Assembly (NCBI RefSeq): GCF_028583425.1
Contig: NC_072801.1
Span: 58,357,766-58,421,765, forward strand
From: Eublepharis macularius
Lineage: Eukaryota > Chordata > Lepidosauria > Squamata > Eublepharidae
DNA length: 64,000 bases
Reading direction: 5' to 3'
The notes below the pieces were generated by a model. It worked only from the letters and a program-made list of their open reading frames with translations, did no database searches and had not been told where the DNA came from. This document shows, piece by piece, positions 45,603 through 57,200 of the stretch (positions are counted from its first letter, which is position 1; the number at the start of each line of letters is the position of its first letter). A program made the position numbers and the translations under genes.

Positions 45603-46639
45603 TGATGCCAGCCAGCTTTTCTGCTGGTGAAGGAAGACAACCCAAAACACTGTGCTGGGGTGGGTGGGTGGGGAATCACAGGACCTGCATGGACAAACGC
45701 CAAGTGGAATGAGGACTGCCATAAGGAGAACCAGGCAGGTCTGAGTGAAAATGCTGCCAGAGCCAAACTAAGTTTCACTTAAAGGCAGCCATCATTTCCC
45801 ATAAGGCAGTGGGAGAATGCAGGACCCGAGATACTCCCCCCATTCCTGTTGCCTATGGGTTGTGGAAAGGATGAAGGAGCAGCTGAACAGCAGAAATCTC
45901 TCAGCAGACCAACATTGTTGGGGAAATGGGGGTGGGAGAGTACACACACATTACAAATGTAAAAGTGTGCATCCAAAATTGTCAAACGGAAAAACAGCCT
46001 CTGCTCAAGGGGAAGTTGAGAAAAGATGGGATTCCAGAGTTAAGAGCTTCTCTGAAATTCACATTCCTCCTACAAAATGTGTGTCTCAAATCAAGCTTAA
46101 ACCACAGGCAAGGCAGAGATACAGATGTGGTTTCTTAAAGCATTTGAATTTGGGCTCTCCTCCTCCCATTTGTCTTTCACCAGTACTAGTTTTAAATTGA
46201 AAGACTGTGGCACAAGAGACAGCAGTGGTGAATCCTTTGCTCTGAACTCCCACCCCAGACTAGTGGTTTTAGGTGAGCACTGCTCTACAAAGAGCAGCAG
46301 TGCCATCTTTGGACAGGATGAAGACCCAGCACCTTTCCAAACACGTTTTTTCTTCCTTACAACATCCTGTGCTCAGAGAGAGAGAGCCAAAATGCCAACT
46401 TGGGCTAAGAGAGACCAGCTATGGTCCTGAGTAAGCCAGCTCGGTGCATCAAAGACTACCCCAGTATATTTTTTGGTTGTTTATGTTAATACTTTTGCCT
46501 CTTTAAATTGTTAATTTATTTGAACAGAATTTCTCTATTTGAACTGTATGTCAGTATTGTTGGAAGCTGCTTTAAGTCCAATTGAGAATAAGCAGGATAA
46601 ACATGTTAAAATAAATATAAATAAAATACATTTTAAAAA

Positions 46640-47330
46640 TCCTCTACTCCTGCCATCTGCCGGGCCGTACTTGCCAATGCAATCAATAGGGACCTGTCTT
46701 TTATTTTATAAAGGGAATAAAAGGGTCATAGTTAACAGCTGCGATACAAATTGTTCCAAAAACACAGGGAGTTTAGAAGGGAGATCAGCACCCCTAAGGG
46801 GCATTTTCAGTGTGGCCACTGCAGAGTGTGCCCTCTGAGTAAGAATGGATGTAAAATCAAGGCACTAACGCAGCAAAGTGAGATAGAATTGAGAAATTTC
46901 TGTACTTGCAGTACCATCAAAGTTGTGTGCTTAATTGAATGCACCTGTGGTTTGCTGTATATTGGAAGTACTATAAGATCCCTCAAGAGTAGGATTATGC
47001 AGCACATGTGAAGAATTCAAAACAGGGTGGTGCATGCACCTCTGGCTTCCCATTTTTCCTCACAGCATAGGAGCGAGGAAGAATGTTCTTTTGCCGCTGT
47101 GTATGTGGCAACTTCAAACGATAAACAGAAGGAACTTCTTCAAAAGGAGGCATACTGGATGTTTCTTTTAAATACCCTTTCCCCAGCAGGGTTGAATGCA
47201 CATACAGGTTTTATAAGCTATTTGTAGGGAGTAGCCAGCACAGTGTTAAATCTTATACTTATGAAATTTTCACCTGTCACTTTAAGCTGTATGGAGATTA
47301 ACAAGTTTGCACCTGTCACCAAGAAATAAA
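46640..47330 (+). mobile_element. Penelope-like retroelement relic with GIY-YIG endonuclease domain
   Basis: A single frame from 46751 to 47227 is broken by one TGA (47009-47011). It encodes a Cys-rich lead (GHFQCGHCRVC), then VVCLIECTCGLLYIGSTIRS with the YIG half of the GIY-YIG motif and the following Arg, and then LLQKEAYWMFLLNTLSPAGL near its end. This order is typical of the endonuclease of Penelope-like elements. The reverse transcriptase part is missing, so the copy is 5'-truncated. Confidence 0.75.
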
Positions 47331-47579
47331 TATATTATTGGACTGACTAATATTACTAAAGTATAACAAAATGGGTGATCCTTTTATGATTGTGGATTTG
47401 GAAAAGTGACATTGTATAACTTGCATATGGTGAAGAGACTGTTAAGTGGCTATAAATTCTAATGACTTGAGTTGAAATATTTGAACTGAAAATAAAAAGT
47501 ATAAGTTAGATAGTTATGGTGGTGATTTTCTTTTCATCAGAGCATTTTGGCCATCATTCTCCTTTGTTGTGTACTGCGC

Positions 47580-47665
47580 AAAGGCAGGCAAAGGTAAACC
47601 AACTGTTTCTTGCCTTGAAAACCCTACAGAGTTGCAGTAAGTCGGCTAGAATGGCACCTTCCAAC
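47580..47665 (+). repeat. 5S-derived SINE, 3' part only
   Basis: TTGCCTTGAAAACCCTACAG and GTAAGTCGGCTAGAATGGCA match the body and tail of the 5S-SINE copies. Confidence 0.5.
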
Positions 47666-48689
47666 ACATGCGTAGCATGAGTGCAGGAACAGGGTAGTAG
47701 TTATGTCAATTTTTTTCAGAGGGAAAATAATTTAAGCCCTTAAAACTGCCAAGATAGGATTGGATGTTTGTGGGAAGAAGTCACAGATAGTGCAGAAGGC
47801 ACCTAGCAGGGCTTTCAGTGGTAGAAAGGGGAGCTCTATGGCATGCAAGGCTTTTTGTCCCTTTCCAGTGACTACAGGATAAGCAACCACATAGTTGAGA
47901 CAGGTCAAGAGTTTAGGTCTGCAATGTACATGATATCAGATGGAGCTGCGTTAGAAATCAACACCAGGGAGAGCCGTGGTCTCCACGCCTTGCCTGCAAG
48001 CCTCTGGGGGCATCTGGTGGGCCAATGTAGGGAAAGCAGATGGTAAACCCTAGCAGGATTGCTCTTGAATTTATATGCCGAAAGCTTCTGTGCCATTGGC
48101 TCCAAGAAGTAGTAACTGTAGGATTTTTTTTACATCTGTGCAAATTTCACTGATTCAGCTCAGCTGAATCTAAGGGGAGAGGCTGGTGGTCCTACCTAGT
48201 CCTCCTTCAGAGATAGCCACATTTGTATCCCGCCACCTTTCTGGCCAGTCTCAGGTGGTATTTACTTTCCAAGTAACCTTGCCTTTAGACTAATTTGCCA
48301 GTTTGGTACCGAGAGCTCTAACTGCTCCCAGGCACCTTCACCAGCCCCTCTTGCGTTAACAGTTTCATTAGGTCTGTCATCTGGTCAACGCCACCTACAG
48401 CCACATGGTGAATTATGAGGTGCCCTCACACTCCAGCTCCATCACCTGTCAAGAGATTCAGGATTACCCATCCAGTCCCACTGGCCCTCCCACCTGAGCC
48501 TTATGGCCTTTAAAGAGCTCCCTCATCCCAACTTTCCATGAACCTGCAAGTTTTAAAACAACTTGCAGTTCCATTGCTCACCTTGACACTATACACTGCA
48601 CAAAACAGAAAACAAATTTTAAAAAAATACTGCTCTGCCACCCCCACACACTGTAAGTTTTGTCCTCTGGGAAGCTGCATGGAGACCTA

Positions 48690-49500
48690 TTCGCCAGGAT
48701 GCATGCTATGGTAACATCAAAATTTGACTACTGTAATGCACTATACATACTTCTCCCATCTAAGTTAACTAAAATACTCCAATTGGTGCAAAACACTGCG
48801 GCCTGGCTGTTATCAGGAGTATGAACATCAGCTCCATTCTGCAGTCACTCTACCTATCAGTTACCGTGCTCAGTTCAAGGTATTAGTTATCACATACAAA
48901 GCTTTTCACGGCCTTGGTCCAGCATACCTACAGGATCGCCTCCCTTCCTATGTTCGTCCATGGCAACTTTGCTCATCTGAACAGGGTCCCCTGCAGGTGC
49001 CACCCTACACATGGGCGAAATCAACAGCAGCCCGTACACGGGCTTTCTCTGTGGTGGCCCCTTCCCTCTGGAACAGCCTGCCTGAGGTCAAGAGAATCCC
49101 CACTCTCCTAGCTTTCTGGAAATGATGCAAAACTGAATTATTCCAAAAGGCTTTTGTATTGTAGGGAGGGGTCTCAGTTGCTCCACTAATGAGTTAGGGA
49201 CCATAAACTTCACCCATAGATTTCACCACTATGTTGCCTTACGTACTATCTGTTGCTTTAAATAGGTGCTCCTATGTCAGCCCTAGAATTGCTTATGTTC
49301 TGTTTCAGCATTTCTTCAACTCTGTATTGGATTCCTGCTAATGTTATGTCTTTGTAAACTTGTGTTTATTTACCCTATGGCATTATTTATGAAATTGTCC
49401 TTGATACTAACTGTACTAATCTCACACTGTGTTATCCACCTTGAGTTTCAGTGAGAAAGGCGGACTATAAATGGCATAAATAAAATAAATAAAAATAAAA
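48690..49500 (+). mobile_element. L2/CR1-clade LINE 3' end
   Basis: Conceptual translation shows decayed pieces of the C-terminal RT region: FDYCNALYILLPSKLTKILQ, YKAFHGLGPAYLQDRLP and FSVVAPSLWNSLPEV-like text in shifting frames. It ends in CCTTGAGTTTCAGTGAGAAA, GGCGGACTATAAATGG and a (AAATAAAATA)n tail. Confidence 0.75.
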
Positions 49501-50121
49501 GTTTTCAATAAAGTAAATATTTAAAATATTTAAACTTTGATCTATTACATCACTGACTCCCCATCATCTCTCATTATGAATATTCCATTCCACACCAAGC
49601 TTGTAAACTGCAACTCACATGGGGGTGAAAAATTCTGAGAAAGGCCCGTTAATCAATGTTGTGAACACAACTGGGAGACTTCCTTTCCCCCCTCCAGACA
49701 TGATACTAATTCCCTGCCCTGGTCACAAACTGAACAGCTTTTTCCCGATGATACCAGGTAACATACAAGGTGCTACAGGTAATATCTTATCTATAAATTC
49801 CTGCTCTGCTCTCACAAACTATTCTGATTCAACCTCAGTCTCCGCATCTGGACTATAGGTATATATTATGCCAAACTACCCAACCAAGTTATTATGGTGA
49901 CTGAGAGAATATTCACAATGGGTTTTGAATGCTTTCAAGCATTATACAAATCATAAGTTGTATTATCCTTCTACCCCCTCCCTCATACACACATTTGGTA
50001 CCCAATTTTAAGATATTTCTTCAGAGGGTATTCAAAAGCAAGAGAAAAGATCTGAGCTGAGTAAATTTCTTCTCCCCCTCCTCATAATTTTCTCTTTCAA
50101 AAAAAGTAAAATGATGTTTCC

Positions 50122-50127
50122 TTTATT
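50122..50127 (-). terminator. SH2B1: Candidate SH2B1 poly(A) signal
   Basis: The minus strand reads GAAAATAAAGG, holding a canonical AATAAA about 890 nt after the alpha stop codon. Other A-rich stretches exist, so the site is a guess. Confidence 0.35.
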
Positions 50128-51014
50128 TTCATACAAACTCCCAAAAAAAGCTAAACAACAAAAAAGACACAGATAAACAAACAGTACCTCAGAGCAAATT
50201 AAAAAAGAGAATTGAAGGTGGGGGGCCTGAGCAGTCCAACTAGTCCACAGTAGAAAAATAAACCTTAAGGGGAAGGGGTTGCTGAAGAAAGGGAGGGCAA
50301 TAGTTGAGGAAAGGTGGTATATATATTCATATCATCTTTAAATTTATCTGGGGGTGGTGGCAGCTTTTTAAGAGTGTGGCCAGGCCCCAGTTTGGTGGTG
50401 GTAGGAAAACAAGGAGAGGAGGAAGGCTATAAATATATTTCCAAGCTGGGAAAAGGAGGGAGCCAGCCTTCCCCTTCTCATCGCCTCAGAAGAGGAGATG
50501 AGGAGGGAGAGGGTGTTACATTCAAAGGCTCCATACATTCAGCAAGAAAAAAGGTGAGGGGTGCAAGACATGGTGCCTGGAGTCAAGAAGCTGAGCGTGG
50601 GAATACCCCCCCCCCTCCATGTAGTGTTTTACAGTCATTGCTCCTGCCCAATTGCAAATAATTTTTTTGTGGGGGTGAGGGAGGTGGAGAGCAGATTGAT
50701 GTCTTAGTAACCAAACAGGGACTAAAGTAGTGCATACCAAGCCATTACAGGTAGGGAGCACAAAACCAGGAGGAGAGTCTTGTACCTACAATTTTGGGGG
50801 CAAGCAGAAGTGATGTTGGCTCCCTACCCAAGGGAAAGAGGGAGGGCTGAGGGATAAAGATTGCTCCCCCATCAAAAGGTCATTGAGGAAAGTGTAGAAG
50901 TCTATTGGGTATTCAAGCCCATCTTGTACCCATGGTCAGGGTTAGATCTTCACTGGAGATATAGGGGCATTGAACTGAGGGCTGGTTCCCTCCTCTATCC
51001 CACACCCACGGGGC
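50122..51014 (-). other. SH2B1: Probable SH2B1 3' UTR
   Basis: The non-coding stretch follows the alpha stop. It holds no recognised repeat, only C- and G-runs, and ends at a candidate AATAAA. Confidence 0.4.
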
Positions 51015-51250
51015 TCAAACAAATGAGTACTGGTTGTTCACAGCCCTGGCTCGTCCTTCCGGCTCCTCCGGCAGGGAGAGGGTACCCCCTCCCCTTGCAG
51101 CTGCTCCCTCGTCTGCCTCCAACTCCGTCAGGCCCTCCTCCTGGACTTGCCCCTCGGCCTCCAACAGTCCATGGTCAGGATTAACTTGAGGAGGTCGAGC
51201 TGGAGGGAGTGGAGGTGGCGCCGGCGGAAAGTTACGAGAGGTGTTCGGTT
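51015..51250 (-). CDS. SH2B1: SH2B1 exon F (terminal exon, read in two frames)
   Basis: Acceptor ...CTCTCTACAG. Joined to exon D it reads [20 protein letters not shown] and on to [17 protein letters not shown] with TGA at 51017-51015, the alpha-type end (mammals end AINNQYSFV). Joined to exon E it reads VTEHLS and stops at TAA (51234-51232), matching the VTDHLP or VTEHLP end of mammalian beta. Both ends being recognisable is strong support for the acceptor and for the splicing pattern. Confidence 0.93.
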
Positions 51251-54200
51251 CTGTAGAGAGAGCGGAAAGACATGGACAAAGAGAGGATGGCTGGAGGTTA
51301 AGTGAAGAACAGGCATGCATCATCCAAGATTCTGTCCCCAAAGTCACCGAGTCCAAAACAGGCTGCTTTCCTACCCCAGTGCCTTTAAGCTAAATAGTGG
51401 CAACAATAGTGGCTGGTCAGTCAGAACACTTCAAACACCTTGGAGGACAACAGGATGGGAAGGGGGAGCAACAAACAGCTCAGACTACAGCTTTGCACCA
51501 TTATATAGCAATGGACACCCATTAGACTAGCTGTGGTGAGACAGGAAAAAACGTCACCAGGATTATTACAAAAAGTTAGTGCAGCAAGAGGAGCAAGTTG
51601 GTATTGCTTTCAGGCTATGAGTACATTTTGATGATTTTTTAAAACAACTTATATAAAATATGCAAATTGCATTGCCCTCCCATTTGCTCATTTGGCATAA
51701 ATTAATCTGCCAAATACTCTGATCAGAAGATTTTGTTGTGCCAGTGCATTTTGATGTGGATGTGCTATTTAGCCTTTTAGATAATACAAAACTGTTAGGG
51801 TTCTAACATTTGGGCTGCATCCATAGCTCTGAAGTCTTTGGTGGGACACACAATTAACTCTCTCCTCTTGTGCTGTGCGGGGAATCAAAGACTTTCTGGG
51901 TTTCAACAAATTGAGGTTTATTATAACATCCAAACTGGGTGAAGTGACAAACCATGCTTTGTTTCTTGTCTTTTATTCTGAAGCCATAGTTGAATCCTGG
52001 TCTATAGTCCAGGTTTGTAGGCAAGAAACAAACCTGTGCTGCTGAGCTGAGGTACCACTCAAGTGGAGTTGATTCAAAACAGGAAGTCTTTATTCTGTGC
52101 CTCACAACAAGGGACAGAGGAAGGAGTAGAGAGCATGAGAGGTTTGTTTGTGATGTCTTAACACACTTTAATTAGCTCAGCTCAAACAGGCAACAGATTT
52201 TTTAAAAAAAATTCTATTGAACATAATTAAGAATTTGTAAATCCACGAGTGGCTTGACCTCCTTAGAAGAGGCATTCCTCCCTTGCTCTGTCACAAGAGG
52301 ACATGTTTCTTCTAAGATGATCCATGCTGAAAACCGTGCTTTTGTTTTTAGATGATGCATATTTTCCTAAAGCTAATGTTTTATTCAAGCACAAACATCT
52401 GTAGATTTTGAATAATCAACTAAAACTCATACAATTAATAAGCTAGTTATGTTTTGCAATGATTTACAAGTTTTATTTTTATTTAGTGGCACTGCATATT
52501 ATTTGGAGTACCAACTCTTATTTTGAAACAGACTAGTCCTACTAGCCTCAGAGAGATGCAAAGTGCTGCATATACAGGACACTTTAGCATCACTACTGGG
52601 CTCCTACCAACTCATCCATACCTTCTCAAACCCACACAACCAGAAACTTGACATTTTAAAAAAAAACGAGTTTCTGCATGCTGTTCCCATGGCATATTTT
52701 GCACTGGGATGGGAATTGTAAGATACTCACAACTGTAACAATACTCAACAGAGAGGTCTTTAGCAAGTTATTTAAAGCAGATTAAGTTTGCGTATTGAAT
52801 TCTGAGAATTCCATGCATGTAAATTGCCATACACCTTATTTAACAGCACAAATGGCACAGCAGAAAGCTAGAAAGCTGGTGACTGGCTTCCCTACCAATG
52901 TATTGTCGAAGGCTTTCACGGCCGGAGAATGATGGTTGTTGTGGGTTTTCCGGGCTGTATTGCCGTGGTCTTGGCATTGTAGTTCCTGATGTTTCGCCAG
53001 CAGCTGTGGCTGGCATCTTCAGAGGCGTAGCACCAAAAGACCTCTGAAGATGCCAGCCACAGCTGCTGGCGAAATGTCAGGAACTACAATGCCAAGACCA
53101 CGGCAATACAGCCCGGAAAACCCACAACAACCATCGTTCCCTACCAATGTTTGTGCAGCACAAAAGCACCAACATCAAGTTGAAGTTCTTTAGGACACAT
53201 TTTTTTAAAAATCTTTGCAGTTCAGCTCCCACCACTAGAGGTAAAAGTGTGCCATTCCTTCCCCCATATTTTCTCCTCCACACATTAATTCAGCTCCTTT
53301 TAGGGGATACCTACCTTACGTTCATTTCTTTCTTAATCAGTAGGACAGCTGTCCTCTTAAATTCTGGAAAATGCTCTGAGCATCTCATTAGACATTATAA
53401 AGACTACCAGGCAGATCAAGGGAAGGTAAGGACTGCTCAGTAGACATGGTCACAAAACGGAAAAAGCCCGAAACGAGTTTCGTGTTTCATCACGATCCAC
53501 GAATTGCGAATCATGAAGTTTCATGAAATTAACACGTTTGCCGAAACGATTTGTTAGTTTCATGATTTGTCAGAACCCGGGGCATTTCAACGGCCCCCTT
53601 TATACCAGGAGATGCCAAACTCGCAGGGAGACTTCAGCAGGCTCTCCTCCACCCACCCTCCCAGTTTGCAATACGTTGATCAGGAAGGGAGAGAAGGGAA
53701 GTGCTACCAGAGTACATGACTGAAACGGGGACCGGGAGTTGCTGGATCAGAGGAGGACAAAGGACTGGCCGTGGTGAAGCTGGGCCGGGAAGACAGAGTG
53801 AGGGGTGGGGTGGAGGGAAAAAGGCACCCTCACCCAAAGACCTTCCCACAGCAAGGCCAAGAGCTGGAAATAAGAGGCTTCTTTCAGTCTCCTTAAAGCA
53901 GCAGCAGCCAAAAGCACAATCCCAAATCCTTCCACACACTCTCCCACTCCAATCCCAGCAAAAAGCTGACATAGATCAGAACAGGAGGTCTGTGATTGGC
54001 TGACAGACCTGCCTAACAGAGTTTGGAGGGCTGAGATTGGTGTGCCCATGGTTACAGAAGGCCCACCTCCTTGGTTGCCTAGGGGACTGACCCCCCCGCT
54101 CCTGGCTGTATAGGACAGAATGGAAGCTCTCCAGATGGCTAGAAGAGCTGCCAATCAAGGGTAAGTGGGCTATGATTGGGGTTTCCAATGGCAACAAAAG

Positions 54201-57200
54201 GTCTGTTGTCTAGGGAATCAATGGATCGGCGCCAGCCTGTCTGCAATTACGAATCATTCACGAAGCTAACGAAACAGGCAAAAAAGTCATGAATTTCGTG
54301 ATAACTGTGGCCCCACAAAACGCTGTTTCATGGTACACAAAACGGCCCGTTTCGTGACAGTTTGCTTCGTGTTTCGATTCGTGCCCATGTCTACTGCTCA
54401 GTTCTGCATTTCCTTGGCTTGACATCACCCTCAATTTCTGCCTCTGACCTGCTCTGAATGAGGAGTTTGGGGTCAGTGGAATTCAGAATTGCAACAGCCA
54501 TATGTGGCTTGCAGATTGCTTGGAGGGGGGGGGGGGTGGAATGGTACAGAGTCTAGGTACACAGAGTTCCATCTGACCATTCTACTCAACTAACGGCATT
54601 GGCAGAAAAGCCTCATGTGTTGGAGGAAGGTGCTACTGCTGGGTGCACAAAATGGGTGGATCCACCCATTGACTGTAACTGCGCGCCATTATAATATCCA
54701 CGATCAATCAGGCTGCATGGCACAACACTGCTGTAGCCCAATGCAGTCGGGCCCTGAAAATATGAAGCTGCTTTACACAGAATCAGACTGCTGGCCCACC
54801 TTGCTCATTGTCTCTTCTGATTGGCAGCAGCTCTCCAGGGGTCTTGTGTAGAGAAAGGTTTTTCCCAACTCATGTTGCTGCCCAATATCTTTATCTGGAT
54901 TGAATCAGGAATCTTCTGCACACACATGTGCTCCACTTCTAAGCAATGGTCCCACCCCTACTGTATGTATTACATTAAAATAATTATAAGGTTACTAGGG
55001 AAGCATAGAAGACGCCAATAGGGCTGCATACCATACAGGACATGCTATCTGCTGGATGTGGCCAGCAGCAATTCCTATAAGACTCCAGATGCTGTTTAGT
55101 CATAGAAATTAAGGGCCAGTGGTTGAGGAGCACCTTCACTCTTAAAACCTCTTCCCTGCCTGGCACTGCATAACACAGCAGATGGTGTGGACACCGCACA
55201 CTTGCACGACCCATGGAGAGTGATGGGCTATGGTGTGGGGCTGTGACACACACACACACAAACTCTCATATCCATGCCTTCTCCCCAGCCCCCCTACAGC
55301 TAATGCACACTTACACGCAGTCACCCGCGGAGGCGGCAGCAAGGATGGAGATGAGGTTGGGGGGCGAGTCAGGGTCCCCACTGAACCCAGACACCGGCGC
55401 TCGGCTCCCAGCCCGGTCCCGGCCTGTGACAGAGATGCCCACGTCAGAAATAGGGAGAGGGGTGGTGGAAGAGGGAAGAGCAGCTCAGAGAGATGGGAGT
55501 GAAAGGGTTGCCCCCCCCCCTATGTTGCATATGCATATTGTACAGGGCTGGAGCAGAACACTTGGAGAGGGAGAAAGGAGGGTATACGCCTGGAATTATG
55601 ATGGAAGAGTATGGGAGGGAAATGGAGCATGACATGGACAGGAACAGTGTTTATGCTCTCTCCACTCCCCATGCCTCCCCCAGCTCTGTTCTTCCTGTTC
55701 TCACCGTGCAGTCGTTGCGAAGCAACCACGTAGCTGACGAGCGTCACGTCACTGGAACCGCCTGACTCGAGGGGGATGGGATGGACCCGGAAGTGCTCCA
55801 GCATGTCAAAGATGGTTTGGAACCAGAGATGTTGAACCCGGCACTGCCCATCCTCATTCAAGGAGAGGCGCAGGTGCTGGTGACAGGAGAAGGCCTGGTG
55901 AGAGATCACTCACGAGACACTCTGCCTGCTTGCCTGCCCCAGAACTTTCCCCCGGGTATCCATGCCTTTCGTGCTTACCTTGGCTTTCCCCTGGAAGTTA
56001 AAGGTCAGAACGTATTCGCCACGCCGCGTCTCACTCTGCCGCACTAAGAAGACACCGTGACTGCTGGCTCCCCCTGCCAGCACCAGCTGGGCTGCTTTGA
56101 GGCGGGACAGGGTGCCATGGAACCATGGGTACTCAGAGAGGGGGTGCTCTGAGTCACCAAAACTTCCTCCACCTGGGTCTGGCTCCCCTTGGAAGAGGAA
56201 GGAACCTGAGACAAGGATATATGGAGTGGTAGATTCCCAAAGCCCAGCCAGAGAACAATCTCACTCCTAGCTGCTGCCTGACTCCAGCCCACCAAAGAGA
56301 ATGCAAGAGCACTGGCTCCCATTTTATTGATTTAAAAAGTCTGTGCAGTCCAGCAGCCAGATCTCAATTAATCTCAAAAGAACCAATGAACAAGAAAAAA
56401 AAGGGGGGTCTTGTGAAAAGCTGCCCCATTAGGTGCACCCTGCACTTTCTCTGGTAGACTGTTCCGAAGTACTGGCACCATAACCAAGAATGTGCAGTAC
56501 GACCCCATCAAATGGGGGGCTGACCTAAGCTGGTGCACAGGTTTCTACCGATAGAGGTGGTCTACTTCAAACCATTACCTGTGGCGTCTGGGGTTTCAGG
56601 GAAGGCTGTATGGAGGAGGCCAGTAGGAAACGGACCTTCGTCAATAGGCACCCGAGGAGGCAGTTCAGGAGGCAGCAGCTCCATTGAGTCAAAGTGCGAG
56701 GCAGCAATGGAGACTGAGCTGGGGGACATGGACGCAGATGGGCGGTCCATCAGTCCACCATAGGCACCTACAAGCATACACAAGTACCAAGTCACTGTCT
56801 GGGCAGGCATTTGGTTTCCTAGAAAGCTCCTGTTTCAAGTAACTTTAGGATACATTTTGTTTATTATTTCTTTATTATTAATTACTTTATTTATACTCCG
56901 CCTTTCTCCCCAATAGGGGCCAAGCGTGGCTCACATTGTTCTCCTCTCCTACATTTTCACCTCACAACAACCTTGTGAGGTAGATTTGGATGCAAGTGTG
57001 TGACTGGCCCAAGTTCACCCAGCAAGCTTCCGTAGCACAGAGGGGAATCAAATCTGGGTCCTACCAGATCCTAGTCCAACACTCTAACCACTACACCACA
57101 CTGGCTCTCTACTGAGAACATCTCATATGCGTTTACTTATTTTTCACTTAAAGAATTTATAGCTCACCTCTCGACCATAGGTTCAGAGGAGAATAACAAC

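Larger units (their letters stand above)
21001..50121. other. Intergenic region between ATP2A1 and SH2B1 (about 29 kb)
   Basis: No exon of a recognised protein was found. What can be identified is transposon relics, listed separately. Stretches without a recognised feature include 25.0-26.8, 30.8-31.0, 31.5-32.3, 32.6-33.6, 34.8-35.5, 35.8-36.9, 37.1-38.3, 40.5-41.9, 42.6-45.1, 45.6-46.6, 47.7-48.7 and 49.5-50.1 kb. The open frames there are short and unrelated to known proteins; the longest outside repeats is 173 codons at 32747-33268. Confidence 0.6.
51251..55314 (-). other. SH2B1: SH2B1 intron between exons E and F (4.1 kb)
   Basis: Holds a palindromic retroposon (52902-53136), a hAT element (53441-54393) and a SINE fragment (54758-54860). 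AT-rich sequence at 51.6-52.9 kb has no recognised repeat. Confidence 0.7.

Noticed and set aside
53700..54150. Coding exons within the second TAGACATGG hAT element
   Set aside because: Frames on both strands are similar in length, Pro/Arg-rich, and match no protein I recognise.
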